Shown here: in pieces, positions 1 through 8,149 of the stretch
Numbering within the stretch: the first letter of the stretch is position 1
Layout of the letters: every line of letters begins with the position of its first letter
NCBI GenBank assembly: GCA_963704855.1
Contig: CAVPHY010000024.1
Coordinates: 496,001-560,000 of the forward strand
Source: SZUA-36 sp963704855
Lineage (GTDB): Bacteria; Pseudomonadota; Gammaproteobacteria; Xanthomonadales; SZUA-36
Direction: 5' to 3'
DNA: 64,000 nt
Made by a program: the position numbers and the translations under genes
The notes under the pieces: model-generated
What the model saw: only the letters and a program-made list of their open reading frames with translations
Databases searched by the model: none
What the model was told of the DNA's origin: nothing

Positions 1-1
1 T

Positions 2-73
2 GAAAAACGTGTCAGCCCCACCGCTTTGGGGTGGAAGTTTGTGAACGATATCCAGCAGCTGTTTTTGCCGTAA
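2..73 (+). CDS. C-terminal fragment of a probable HemW-like protein
   Basis: An open frame enters from the left edge and stops with TAA at 71-73, giving 23 residues that end in GWKFVNDIQQLFLP. The pattern of a glycine, an aromatic, then F-x-N-D-x-x-x-x-F-L resembles the extreme C-terminus of HemW, the radical-SAM coproporphyrinogen oxidase-like haem chaperone. Only this tail lies in the window, so the identification rests on a short motif and could be wrong. The other two frames stop early or read less like protein. Confidence 0.35.
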   Translation, partial: EKRVSPTALGWKFVNDIQQLFLP

Positions 74-91
74 TTTGTTCTCTGAATTCTA

Positions 92-119
92 TTGCATTGC
101 TTGTCTCACATCGTTAAAC
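92..119 (+). promoter_or_regulatory. possible sigma-70 promoter for rpmE2
   Basis: TTGCAT at 92-97 and TTAAAC at 114-119 are separated by 16 bp and lie about 40 bp upstream of the L31 start. The match is moderate and rests on inspection only. Confidence 0.25.
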
Positions 120-158
120 TACCCGGCTCTTTAGGCCTATTGAATACCGGAAATTGTC

Positions 159-401
159 ATGAAAGCTGACACACATCCAGATTATCGTGAAGTGGTTTTT
201 CAGGACCTCGCATCAGATTTTGCATTCCTGACCCGCTCCACCATAAAAAGCAAAGAAACCATCAAATGGGAAGATGGCAACGAGTATCCACTGATCAAGG
301 TGGAAGTCTCCAGCGCCTCTCATCCGTTTTATACCGGTAAGCATAAACTGATGGATACCGGTGGTCGTGTAGACCGCTTTAAGCGCCGCTACCAGAAATA
401 G
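159..401 (+). CDS. rpmE2: 50S ribosomal protein L31 type B
   Basis: This 80-residue protein is a large-subunit ribosomal protein of the L31 family. It has the family features of an N-terminal H-P-x-Y segment, a central S-x-x-H-P-F-Y-T-G motif and a basic tail (RFKRRYQK). It contains no cysteine at all, so it is the zinc-free (C-minus, YkgM/RpmE2) paralogue rather than the zinc-ribbon form. In other bacteria the C-minus form replaces zinc L31 under zinc limitation. No Zur box is obvious upstream, so here it may be the only L31. It is monocistronic and closed by a good terminator. Confidence 0.93.
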   Translation: MKADTHPDYREVVFQDLASDFAFLTRSTIKSKETIKWEDGNEYPLIKVEVSSASHPFYTGKHKLMDTGGRVDRFKRRYQK

Positions 402-422
402 CCTCGGCACACCAAAATACGC

Positions 423-456
423 AGCCCGGAATGGCCTTGTCCATGCCGGGCTTTTT
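423..456 (+). terminator. rho-independent terminator after rpmE2
   Basis: AGCCCGG at 423-429 pairs with CCGGGCT at 446-452. The inner ATGG/CCAT pairs extend the stem and a run of five T follows at 452-456. It lies 22 bp after the rpmE2 stop. Confidence 0.85.
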
Positions 457-509
457 GTTGTGCCCGTAGAATGTGCACGCTAGGAAAATTCCTGAAAATT
501 GTGAGATAC

Positions 510-538
510 TTGCAAACCGTTGTATGTCGAGAAATATA
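510..538 (+). promoter_or_regulatory. possible promoter of gltA
   Basis: TTGCAA at 510-515 is followed 17 bp later by AATATA (533-538, overlapping TATAAG). It lies about 45 bp upstream of the gltA start. Confidence 0.35.
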
Positions 539-584
539 AGTGATTCTCAATCGCAAAACCTGCTAAATCACAAGGAGCGCTCCA

Positions 585-1874
585 ATGTCCGATCCACGCG
601 TAACAATCACAGACGAGAGTAGTGGCAAAAGCCTTGACCTGCCCGTCATTAAAGGCACCGAAGGTGAGCCGTGTTTGCACATCAAGGAATTACCTTCGAC
701 GTTGGGTTATTTCACCTATGACCCGGGTTTTACAGCCACAGCCAGTTGTACAAGCAAGATAACATTTATCGATGGCGGGAAAGGCATATTGCGCTACCGC
801 GGCTACCCGATTGAGCAACTGGCCGAAAACAGTACATTCCTGGAAGTCGCCTATCTATTGCTGGAGGGCGAGCTACCTACCAAGGATGAGTTTGAAGAGT
901 TCCAAAAGGACATCACTTACCACACGATGATTCATGAAAGGATGAATCATTTTATCAGCGGCTTCCATTATGACGCGCACCCAATGGCCATGATGGCAGG
1001 TGTCGTGGGTTCACTGGCTGCGTTTTACCACGACAAAATGGACATGAAAAATCCGGAGCACCGGATGCTGGCGGCTAAACGCATGATCGCAAAGATGCCT
1101 ACCATCGCTGCTGCCTGTTACAGGCACCACATGGGCTGGCCGACTGCGTACCCCGATAATTCATTGAGTTACACAGAAAACTTCCTGGACATGATGTTTT
1201 CAGTTCCAACAGAGGATTACAAGATCAGCCAGGTTGCCGCCAAGGCTTTCGATCTGCTGTTTATTCTGCATGCTGATCATGAGCAAAACGCCAGTACATC
1301 GACTGTCAGGCTGGTTGGCTCAACCGGTGCAAACCCCTACGCCAGTGTTGCCGCCGGTATTTCGGCTTTGTGGGGTCCCGCTCATGGTGGTGCCAATGAA
1401 GCCGTTCTGACCATGCTTGACGAAATTGGAGATGTTTCAAGAGTTGGCATGTTTATAGATAAGGCCAAGGACAAGGATGATCCATTCCGCTTGATGGGTT
1501 TTGGTCACCGGGTGTATAAAAACTTTGATCCTCGTGCAACACTCATTCGCAAAGCGGCCTATGAAGTTCTGGAAGAGCTAGGCAGCAAAGATCCGCTGTT
1601 GTCCCTGGCCATGGAACTGGAACGCATCGCACTGGAAGATGAATACTTTATAGAAAAGAAGCTGTATCCAAACGTTGATTTCTACTCCGGTATTATTTAC
1701 AAGGCACTTGGAATTCCGACAAGCATGTTTACTGTCATGTTTGCTATCGCAAGGACTGTCGGCTGGGTCTCCCAGTGGCTGGAGCAAGAGGAGGTCGGTA
1801 CCCCTATCGGCCGTCCGCGACAAGTGTATGCCGGGCCGGCTGCACGGGATTATATTCCCATTAAGTCGCGCTGA
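585..1874 (+). CDS. gltA: type II citrate synthase
   Basis: Citrate synthase condenses acetyl-CoA with oxaloacetate at the entry of the TCA cycle. The 429-residue length is standard for the hexameric, NADH-sensitive Gram-negative form. The catalytic triad is visible: H267 in GPAHGGAN, H308 in GFGHRVY and D365 in NVDFYSG, each a few residues from its E. coli counterpart (264, 305, 362). The oxaloacetate-binding segment LHADHEQNAS is at 228-237. The start ATG follows AAGGAG at proper spacing. The gene is monocistronic and converges on the minus-strand gene at 1879-2535, with only 4 bp between the stops. Confidence 0.97.
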   Translation: MSDPRVTITDESSGKSLDLPVIKGTEGEPCLHIKELPSTLGYFTYDPGFTATASCTSKITFIDGGKGILRYRGYPIEQLAENSTFLEVAYLLLEGELPTKDEFEEFQKDITYHTMIHERMNHFISGFHYDAHPMAMMAGVVGSLAAFYHDKMDMKNPEHRMLAAKRMIAKMPTIAAACYRHHMGWPTAYPDNSLSYTENFLDMMFSVPTEDYKISQVAAKAFDLLFILHADHEQNASTSTVRLVGSTGANPYASVAAGISALWGPAHGGANEAVLTMLDEIGDVSRVGMFIDKAKDKDDPFRLMGFGHRVYKNFDPRATLIRKAAYEVLEELGSKDPLLSLAMELERIALEDEYFIEKKLYPNVDFYSGIIYKALGIPTSMFTVMFAIARTVGWVSQWLEQEEVGTPIGRPRQVYAGPAARDYIPIKSR

Positions 1875-1878
1875 AGCT

Positions 1879-2535
1879 TTATTGATTTGTAACCAGCAGG
1901 TTTTCCACCTCTGACATGGGCGCCCGTTTTTGCGGGCGCCCATTGACAGGGCTGGGTGGGGCCTGGCGTAAATCCATGCAACTGAAAAGAACCAGCTCAA
2001 TCTCTATATCATCCGCGCTCGTAACCAACAGCTGCACCGGCCGGTAGCTGCCGTCATACCAACGAATCTTCCGTTGTTCATTGCGAAATACCAAGCCCCT
2101 GTCCAGTAGGTGAATAACAACCGCATCGGACGGATCGTAAAACAGGTGTAATGTTACCCGTGCAAATTCACCCGCTGTGCCTTCGAGGACAGGCCCCACC
2201 AGTCGTGGGCTAAACGACTCGAGCGATCGCATCACGCTCAATGCAACTTCACGCAATTTTTGCAGGCGTTGAAGATGATGCTGACCCCCGTAAATTCCCT
2301 GGTATGCTCGCAATTCACTTTCTATTTCTGCATTGCTTGGCATGGATGTTCGCAGCTTGATTCCCAGCCGTTCCACCGCTTTGAGCTTGGCTGCCCGATA
2401 GCTGAATTGCGATTGTGTGGACATGATGCGCGCGGCTTCGGCGGCAATGACCCGGCGGATATGGCTGGTTTTCTTGGTGTGGTGGACGGGAAACGTGTCA
2501 GAAACTGTCGTATGGATCCTCTTCCGTAACGGCAT
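1879..2535 (-). CDS. conserved hypothetical protein, possible nucleotidyltransferase-like
   Basis: A protein of 218 residues if started at the ATG at 2535, which is preceded by AAGGAG eight bases upstream; the frame is open to 2619 but the extra residues look like read-through of the mrcA end. The middle part contains a helical segment (SNAEIESELRAYQ) and a mixed alpha/beta region (SPRLVGPVLEGTA, then VTLHLFYDPSDAVVIHLLDRG). I have a general impression of similar gammaproteobacterial proteins with a nucleotidyltransferase-like fold but cannot name the family. The start overlaps the mrcA stop by 38 bp on the same strand, so the two genes are probably co-transcribed and translationally coupled. 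Confidence 0.75.
   Translation of the reverse strand: MPLRKRIHTTVSDTFPVHHTKKTSHIRRVIAAEAARIMSTQSQFSYRAAKLKAVERLGIKLRTSMPSNAEIESELRAYQGIYGGQHHLQRLQKLREVALSVMRSLESFSPRLVGPVLEGTAGEFARVTLHLFYDPSDAVVIHLLDRGLVFRNEQRKIRWYDGSYRPVQLLVTSADDIEIELVLFSCMDLRQAPPSPVNGRPQKRAPMSEVENLLVTNQ
1917..1942. repeat. perfect GC-rich hairpin inside the 3' end of a coding region
   Basis: TGGGCGCCCG at 1917-1926 and CGGGCGCCCA at 1933-1942 form a perfect 10-bp stem around a TTTTTG loop. It begins 43 bp after the gltA stop but lies inside the last codons of the minus-strand hypothetical gene. No T-run follows on either strand. It may protect or terminate the gltA transcript. Confidence 0.5.
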
Positions 2536-4987
2536 CAGATTGATCTCCTTCTTTTGCATCTTCCATCGGCGGAAGACTTCCCATGTCAAATACTTCCACA
2601 ATAGCCTCCCGGTTATCAATCCTGGCGAGCAGCCCGGATTCAGGATCGATACGTGCCTGGGTTATGCCTTCCGGTATTTCGAGGGCTCTTTCCGGTACAT
2701 CCTGGAGCGCCACGCGCATGAAATCTATCCAGATGGGCATGGCCGCTTTGCCGCCTACCTCGTTGTTCCCAAGCGGTTCATGGCTGTCAAACCCTACCCA
2801 GACCGAGGTGACAATTTCGTCGTTGTAACCGGAAAACCATGCATCACGCTGCTCGTTGGTCGTTCCCGTTTTACCAGCCAGGTCATTGCGCCCCAGTTCC
2901 ATGGCTTTCTTGCCGGTTCCCCGGCGCACAACATCCATCATCATGGAGCGAACCAGGAAGGCGTTCTGTTCCGAGATAACCCGTGGCGCAGGTGTCGGAC
3001 TTGCTACCATGTCCTGTGCCGGAGATGCTTCCTGTTCGGCCACCAGCAGATTCTCTTCAGTCTCGAGCTGCAAAGGCCTGAAGCTAGGCTTTGCTCTTTC
3101 TACCGTTTCAACTTGCTCAGTGTCAGACACCTGGTCAAATTCACAATCCTTGCAAACCACCTGCGGGCTTGTGACGAACCTCACGACTCCCCTGGCATCA
3201 ACAATGCGTTCGATGAAATAGGGCTCGATCAGGTGGCCTCCGTTGGCAAATGTTGCGTAACCCCTGACTAGACTTAGGGGTGTAAGTGAAGCGCTGCCGA
3301 GGGCCATGGATAAATTGCCCGGTAACTCAGCCGGGTCGAAGCCGAAGGAACTGATGTGTCCGATCGCATATGAAATGCCTATCTCCCTGAGTAACCTGAT
3401 CGAAACCAGGTTACGTGACTCGACCATGGCTTCACGCAATCGCGTGGGTCCGAAAAACTTCTCGCTGTAGTTTTGTGGTTTCCAGTCTCTCTCAAGTTCA
3501 GCGTCATTGAATACGATGGGTGCGTCATTGACGATACTTGCTGTGGTTTTGCCCTTGGCCAGCGCAGCAGAATAGATGAACGGTTTGAATCCAGAACCTG
3601 GCTGGCGGCGGCTCTGGACCGCGCGATTGAACTTGCTGCGTGTGAAATCGTATCCGCCTACCAGTGCCTTGATGGAGCCGTCTTTCGGGCTCAATGAGAT
3701 AAGCAGGGCCTCCGGTTCGGGTAGTTGAGCAAGTTCACGCCGCCCGCCATCGCGCAAGCGGGTTCGGATAATGTCGCCTGCCTGTAAAACTTCCCCCACG
3801 CTCTTGGGCTTGAACCCAACCCGGTCGCGGCTTATGAATTTTCTGGCCCAAAGCATGTCCTCCAGTGTGAGCGCGATAGTCTGACCATCGACCTGGTAAA
3901 CAAGAGCGACGTCTTCATCGACCTCCACTACAAGCCCTGGCACCAGCCCCGCCAATGGTTTGTACGGACGAAGAATTTCATCCCAGGCAGCGGTTATCGT
4001 GTTGTCTTCCAGGTCAAAATGCGCTTCGGCGCCACGATAACCATGCCTTCGGTCGTATTCCTCAAGACCGTCAATGACCGCCTGGTTGGCGGTAGTCTGG
4101 AACCGGGCGTTGATGGTCGTGTAAACCTCGAAACCCCCCGTATAAGCGGACTCGCCAAACCTTGCCAGCATTTCCTTCCGAACCATTTCAGCGAGATAAG
4201 GCGCTGATATTTGAGTTGTGGCCCCATGATAAAAGGCCGTGTTTCTCTCACTTTTAGCCTGTTGGTACTCGTTGTCCGTGATGTAATCCAGTTCGAGCAT
4301 TCGCCCCAGCACATAGTCCCTGCGGTTCATGGCTCGTTCAGGGGAGGTGATGGGATTGATCCGGGACGGTGCTTTTGGAAGGGCCGCGAGCATGGCGCAT
4401 TGAGCCAGGCTCAGCTCGCCAACAGATTTACCGTAATAGACATCTGCCGCTGCACCCACGCCATAAGCGCGGTGACCGAGAAGGATCTTGTTGAGATAAA
4501 GTTCAAGGATCTCATCCTTGGATAACTCACGCTCGATTTTCAGAGCCAGGAATATTTCCTTGATCTTGCGTGTAAAGGTTTTTTCAAGCGTAAGAAAAAA
4601 GTTCCGGGCCAGTTGCTGGGTGATCGTGCTGCCACCCACTGATTTCTCGCCGGTTGTCATCAGTGTCCACACCGCACGTGAAATTCCCTGGTAATCTACC
4701 CCGGGGTGAATGCGGAAACGCGCATCCTCACCGGCGATAAAAGCGTTGGTCAGATGGATGGGCATTTCTTCGATCTGTACCGGGATTCGACGCTTTTCCC
4801 CGAAGACACTGATCAATTTGCCGTCTGATGTGTATACTCGCAAGGGTATCTGTAGTTGCACATCACGTAGTGTTTCAACGTCTGGAAGGTCCTTAGAAAC
4901 AACAAGATAGGTAATGAGGACCGTAGACAAACCAAGGATCAACGCGACAAGCAGAATGCGAAAAATTGAACGAAGTACTTTTTTCAA
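2498..4987 (-). CDS. mrcA: bifunctional penicillin-binding protein 1A
   Basis: This 829-residue class A PBP polymerises and cross-links peptidoglycan at the outer face of the inner membrane. There is one N-terminal membrane anchor (about residues 8-31). The GT51 glycosyltransferase domain follows, with the catalytic glutamate at E87 (GEDARF) and GGSTITQQLARN at 118-129. A PBP1A-type inserted domain lies around 315-420. The transpeptidase domain has S465-x-x-K468 (PGSGFK), S524-R-N526 and K706-T-G708. A CKDC pair (612-615) sits in a variable insertion before the KTG box. The gene is divergent from pilM, an arrangement well known in gammaproteobacteria, and the downstream hypothetical gene overlaps its end. 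Confidence 0.96.
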   Translation of the reverse strand: MKKVLRSIFRILLVALILGLSTVLITYLVVSKDLPDVETLRDVQLQIPLRVYTSDGKLISVFGEKRRIPVQIEEMPIHLTNAFIAGEDARFRIHPGVDYQGISRAVWTLMTTGEKSVGGSTITQQLARNFFLTLEKTFTRKIKEIFLALKIERELSKDEILELYLNKILLGHRAYGVGAAADVYYGKSVGELSLAQCAMLAALPKAPSRINPITSPERAMNRRDYVLGRMLELDYITDNEYQQAKSERNTAFYHGATTQISAPYLAEMVRKEMLARFGESAYTGGFEVYTTINARFQTTANQAVIDGLEEYDRRHGYRGAEAHFDLEDNTITAAWDEILRPYKPLAGLVPGLVVEVDEDVALVYQVDGQTIALTLEDMLWARKFISRDRVGFKPKSVGEVLQAGDIIRTRLRDGGRRELAQLPEPEALLISLSPKDGSIKALVGGYDFTRSKFNRAVQSRRQPGSGFKPFIYSAALAKGKTTASIVNDAPIVFNDAELERDWKPQNYSEKFFGPTRLREAMVESRNLVSIRLLREIGISYAIGHISSFGFDPAELPGNLSMALGSASLTPLSLVRGYATFANGGHLIEPYFIERIVDARGVVRFVTSPQVVCKDCEFDQVSDTEQVETVERAKPSFRPLQLETEENLLVAEQEASPAQDMVASPTPAPRVISEQNAFLVRSMMMDVVRRGTGKKAMELGRNDLAGKTGTTNEQRDAWFSGYNDEIVTSVWVGFDSHEPLGNNEVGGKAAMPIWIDFMRVALQDVPERALEIPEGITQARIDPESGLLARIDNREAIVEVFDMGSLPPMEDAKEGDQSDAVTEEDPYDSF

Positions 4988-5269
4988 AACGTTATCCTGC
5001 TATGCTTACTGACATAAAATGGAATTTTAGTTGATATAGCCTTCCCCGGATAGCATGGGAAGGGACAGAAAATAAATTGCCGCATCGGACATGGAAGTAC
5101 CGGTAGTGACGAGAATTAACGACTCACTTTACCAGTCTTTCACAGCTGTAAGTTATAAAGCTGCCGTTTGCACATGCATAGAAAATGTTTATGTAACTAA
5201 ATGCTAGAAGGTAATTGAGTATTTGCGAGTTTTCTGTTAAAAACAACTGTAAGAAGTCTCACTAAACCA
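4988..5269. other. divergent mrcA/pilM intergenic region with an inverted repeat
   Basis: This 282-bp region must hold the promoters of both mrcA (leftward) and pilM (rightward). CCTTCCC at 5040-5046 and GGGAAGG at 5057-5063 form a 7-bp inverted repeat, 53 bp upstream of the mrcA start; it could be an operator or a 5' UTR hairpin. I see no convincing -35/-10 pair and no other gene. Confidence 0.5.
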
Positions 5270-6355
5270 TTGGCATGGAAAAAGAATGGGGGAGCCTTGA
5301 AACTGTTCGGAAAAAAATCAGATCCAGTTATTGGGCTGGATATTGGCTCGACAAGTGTGCGTTTGCTGCAATTGTCCAGCCACGGGTCCGGATACCGGAT
5401 TGATCACTTTGCAATAGAGCCGCTCGGCGAAGGCGTTGTGATTGATAAGGCTGTACAGGATGTAGAAGCCATCTCGAATGCCATTTCAAGGGCGATCAAG
5501 AGTTCGGGCACGCGTGCTAAATCCTGTGCGATCGCGGTTTCCGGTTCGGCCGTATTCACCAAGACAATAAGTCTGCCGGCAAATCTTGCCGATGCCGATA
5601 TTGAAAGTCAGGTGCAGATTGAGGCCAATCAGTACATTCCCTATCCTCTCAATGAGGTCAGTCTTGATTTTGAAGTGCTGGGGCCATCTGCTCGTAACAG
5701 GGACTTGATAGATATTCTGCTGGCTGCCAGTAAGAGTGAAAACGTCGAAAGCCGTCAGGATGCCATTGATGCTGCGGGCCTGAAAACGACAGTGGTTGAT
5801 GTCGAGGCATTCGCGATTGCCAATGCATTCGAACTCATTCGCAAACGCGATGGCGTTGCCCGCAGTGAGGCGGTCGGACTCTTTGATATCGGATACGACC
5901 TGACCACATTGCTGGTAATCAAGGGCGGCCAGGTTATCTATACCCGCGACCATCCTTTCGGTGGTCACCAGTTACAGGAAGAAATCCAGCGCCGCTACGA
6001 CATGACTGCGGAACAGGCTGGCTTTTTTGAGCGAAATGAAGACACACCGGAAGATTTTGAGGAGGAGGTGCTGGAGCCATTTCAGTTGAATGTCGTCCAT
6101 CAAATAAGCCGCGCATTGCAGTTTTATGCCTCCAGTAACGAGTACTCGAATATCGGCACAATCTACCTGTCAGGGGGTGCCGCAGCCATCAAAGGTTTGG
6201 CGCCCATGGTTCAACAGGAGCTTGGGATGACAACCCGGATTGCTGATCCTGTCACCGGAATGGATATTGCGCAGAACGTGGCTGTGACTACGATAAAGCG
6301 CAATGCCAACAACCTGATGATAGCCATGGGCTTGGCTTTGAGAGGGTTTGACTGA
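5270..6355 (+). CDS. pilM: type IV pilus inner-membrane assembly protein PilM
   Basis: PilM is the cytoplasmic actin-like ATPase-fold component of the type IV pilus alignment complex; it binds the N-terminus of PilN. The nucleotide-binding phosphate-1 loop is visible as GLDIGSTSVRLLQL, and the second actin-like half follows with LFDIGYDLTTLLVI and LSGGAAAIKGL. The frame starts with TTG at 5270. A second TTG at 5297, just after GGGGGAG, would give the family-typical short N-terminus (LKLFGKKS), so the start is uncertain. It is the first gene of pilMNOPQ and its stop overlaps the pilN ATG. Confidence 0.95.
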   Translation: MAWKKNGGALKLFGKKSDPVIGLDIGSTSVRLLQLSSHGSGYRIDHFAIEPLGEGVVIDKAVQDVEAISNAISRAIKSSGTRAKSCAIAVSGSAVFTKTISLPANLADADIESQVQIEANQYIPYPLNEVSLDFEVLGPSARNRDLIDILLAASKSENVESRQDAIDAAGLKTTVVDVEAFAIANAFELIRKRDGVARSEAVGLFDIGYDLTTLLVIKGGQVIYTRDHPFGGHQLQEEIQRRYDMTAEQAGFFERNEDTPEDFEEEVLEPFQLNVVHQISRALQFYASSNEYSNIGTIYLSGGAAAIKGLAPMVQQELGMTTRIADPVTGMDIAQNVAVTTIKRNANNLMIAMGLALRGFD

Positions 6356-6960
6356 TGGCCAGAATTAATTTATTGCCATGGCGGGAAGAAAAACGCAAGG
6401 AAAGACAGCGCCAGTTTATGTCTTCGTTACTGTTGACTTCTATCCTGGGTGTTGTCCTTGTTTTTTTTGTCGGGTTCATTTTTGACCAGAAAATTTCGCA
6501 CCAGCAACTCAGAAATCAATTGGTTCAGAAAGAAATCCGTGAACTGGAAGTGCGCATCAAGAGAATTGACGAACTGGAAAGAACACGGGCACGCCTTATT
6601 TCACGTAAGCAGATTATCGAACGCCTGCAGGCAAGTCGCTCCACGACAGTGGAGTTGCTGGACAAACTGGCAAAAACAATTCCCGTAGGTGTAACACTGA
6701 CGACCATTCGACAACAGGGTACTGACCTGGCGCTGGTAGGCACCAGCCAGTCCAACGCGAGGGTTTCAGCCTACCTGAGGGAACTGCAAACCGATGATTT
6801 ATTCCTTGATCCCCAACTCGAATTTGTTCGCACTTCGGCCAAGCCAGTCACCGCCGCCGAGCCATATGAGTTCAGTATCAAGGTAAATATGCGTCCGCCA
6901 AAATCCACGGATGAAGCGGATGGCTTTGATGTTCCGGTTGGCCAGGGAGGTGCGCAATGA
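6355..6960 (+). CDS. pilN: type IV pilus assembly protein PilN
   Basis: PilN is a bitopic inner-membrane protein that links cytoplasmic PilM to periplasmic PilO. The 201-residue protein opens with the conserved INLLPWR motif that docks into PilM, then has one membrane segment at about 22-43. A long coiled coil (about 48-100, rich in Glu, Arg and Leu) and a ferredoxin-like periplasmic domain follow. The start overlaps the pilM stop (TGATG), and the stop overlaps the pilO ATG. This indicates tight coupling of subunits needed in fixed ratio. Confidence 0.95.
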   Translation: MARINLLPWREEKRKERQRQFMSSLLLTSILGVVLVFFVGFIFDQKISHQQLRNQLVQKEIRELEVRIKRIDELERTRARLISRKQIIERLQASRSTTVELLDKLAKTIPVGVTLTTIRQQGTDLALVGTSQSNARVSAYLRELQTDDLFLDPQLEFVRTSAKPVTAAEPYEFSIKVNMRPPKSTDEADGFDVPVGQGGAQ

Positions 6961-7601
6961 TTTTTGAAGACCTCAGAAATGCTGACTTTTCAGATCTTGG
7001 TAGTGCGCCTGGAACCGTTCGGTATTCGATACTTTTATTCGCGATGATCCTGCTGCTCGTAGCAGGTTACTTTCTGTTGATAGATAGCAAGAAGATTGAA
7101 CTGGAGCAATCGCGTCAACAGGAGCTGGTACTGCTGACTGATTTCGAGTTCAAACAGCAGAAAGCAGCAAACCTGGAAGCTTATGAGCAGCAACTGGTGG
7201 AAATGCAGGAGCTTTTGCAGACCATGTTCAGACAACTGCCCAACAGGACCGAAATGGACAAGCTCCTGGTTGATGTCTCGCAGACTGCACTGGCCGCGGG
7301 TATTGATGTACAACTGTTTGAACCACAGGCAGAAAATTTTCAGGACTTCTATGCCGAACGTCCAATTGTTGTCAGGATGTTGGGGGACTACCACGAGTTC
7401 GGAGCGTTTGTCAGTGGTGTGGCCTCTTTGCCCCGGGTGGTGATTCTGACCATGCATGACATTTCCTTGAAACGGGCGGCAGCAAACCAAAGCCGCTATG
7501 GTGATTCGGAAGGCCGCCTGGTTTTGGAAGGCCGGGTCAAGACATATCGCTATGTAGATGAAGATGAAGTCGCTCAAAGGGCGGCGGAGCAGGCACCATG
7601 A
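6957..7601 (+). CDS. pilO: type IV pilus assembly protein PilO
   Basis: PilO is the periplasmic partner of PilN in the alignment complex. The 214 residues comprise a short cytoplasmic tail and one membrane helix at about 22-42. A coiled coil rich in Gln and Glu runs to about residue 85 and is followed by an alpha/beta domain containing the family-typical FxDFYAERPIVVRMLGDYHEFGAF stretch (about 126-148). It overlaps pilN upstream and pilP downstream by 4 bp each. Confidence 0.95.
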   Translation: MIFEDLRNADFSDLGSAPGTVRYSILLFAMILLLVAGYFLLIDSKKIELEQSRQQELVLLTDFEFKQQKAANLEAYEQQLVEMQELLQTMFRQLPNRTEMDKLLVDVSQTALAAGIDVQLFEPQAENFQDFYAERPIVVRMLGDYHEFGAFVSGVASLPRVVILTMHDISLKRAAANQSRYGDSEGRLVLEGRVKTYRYVDEDEVAQRAAEQAP

Positions 7602-8137
7602 AACGTATTGGCAAACAGGTACGACAGGTTGCCGGTCTGGTGTTGGTAGCCATGTTGGTAGCAGCGTGCAGCGAAAGCATGAATGATCTGGAAAGGTATA
7701 TTGTTACAGTAAAAGAGCGACCGGCTGATCCGATTGCACCGATTCCACCGGTCAAGACTTACACACCCTATGAGTATGCCGGGATTGTCGGGCGCGATCC
7801 TTTCCGTCAATCGATATCCGAAGGCTCGGACGATGTTCGCTCAACAAAAGGCACGGGCCCCAGACCGGATTTCGGACGGCACAAGGAATACCTGGAACGG
7901 TACGAACTGGATACTCTTAAGATGGTGGGTACGTTTAGTAACGAGGAGTCTTATTGGGCCCTGGTGCGTGATCCTGAAGGTGTCATTCATCGCGTGCCAG
8001 TTGGCAATTACATTGGTAAAAACCACGGCAAGGTGGTCGAGATTTCAGAAATTCAGGTAGATTTGAGTGAATTGATTTCGGATGGCGCGGATGGCTGGCT
8101 TGTCAGGGAAGCCTCCATAGCTTTGGGTGAAGGATAA
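7598..8137 (+). CDS. pilP: type IV pilus biogenesis lipoprotein PilP
   Basis: PilP is an inner-membrane-anchored lipoprotein that connects PilN/PilO to the secretin PilQ. The 179-residue product has a type II signal peptide with a VAAC lipobox at C24. A disordered Pro-rich linker follows (IAPIPPVKTYTPYEY). The C-terminal HR-type beta domain carries the motif GRDPFR and the segment VGTFSNEESYWALVRDPEGV. Aspartate is absent at position +2 after the lipid cysteine (Ser-Glu), so Lol sorting is not clearly inner-membrane by the simple rule. Confidence 0.94.
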   Translation: MKRIGKQVRQVAGLVLVAMLVAACSESMNDLERYIVTVKERPADPIAPIPPVKTYTPYEYAGIVGRDPFRQSISEGSDDVRSTKGTGPRPDFGRHKEYLERYELDTLKMVGTFSNEESYWALVRDPEGVIHRVPVGNYIGKNHGKVVEISEIQVDLSELISDGADGWLVREASIALGEG

Positions 8138-8149
8138 TCCGGTAAGCGC

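Noticed and set aside
2417..3271. Long plus-strand open frame of 284 codons
   Set aside because: It lies antisense within mrcA, whose motifs fix the true frame, and its product resembles no protein pattern.
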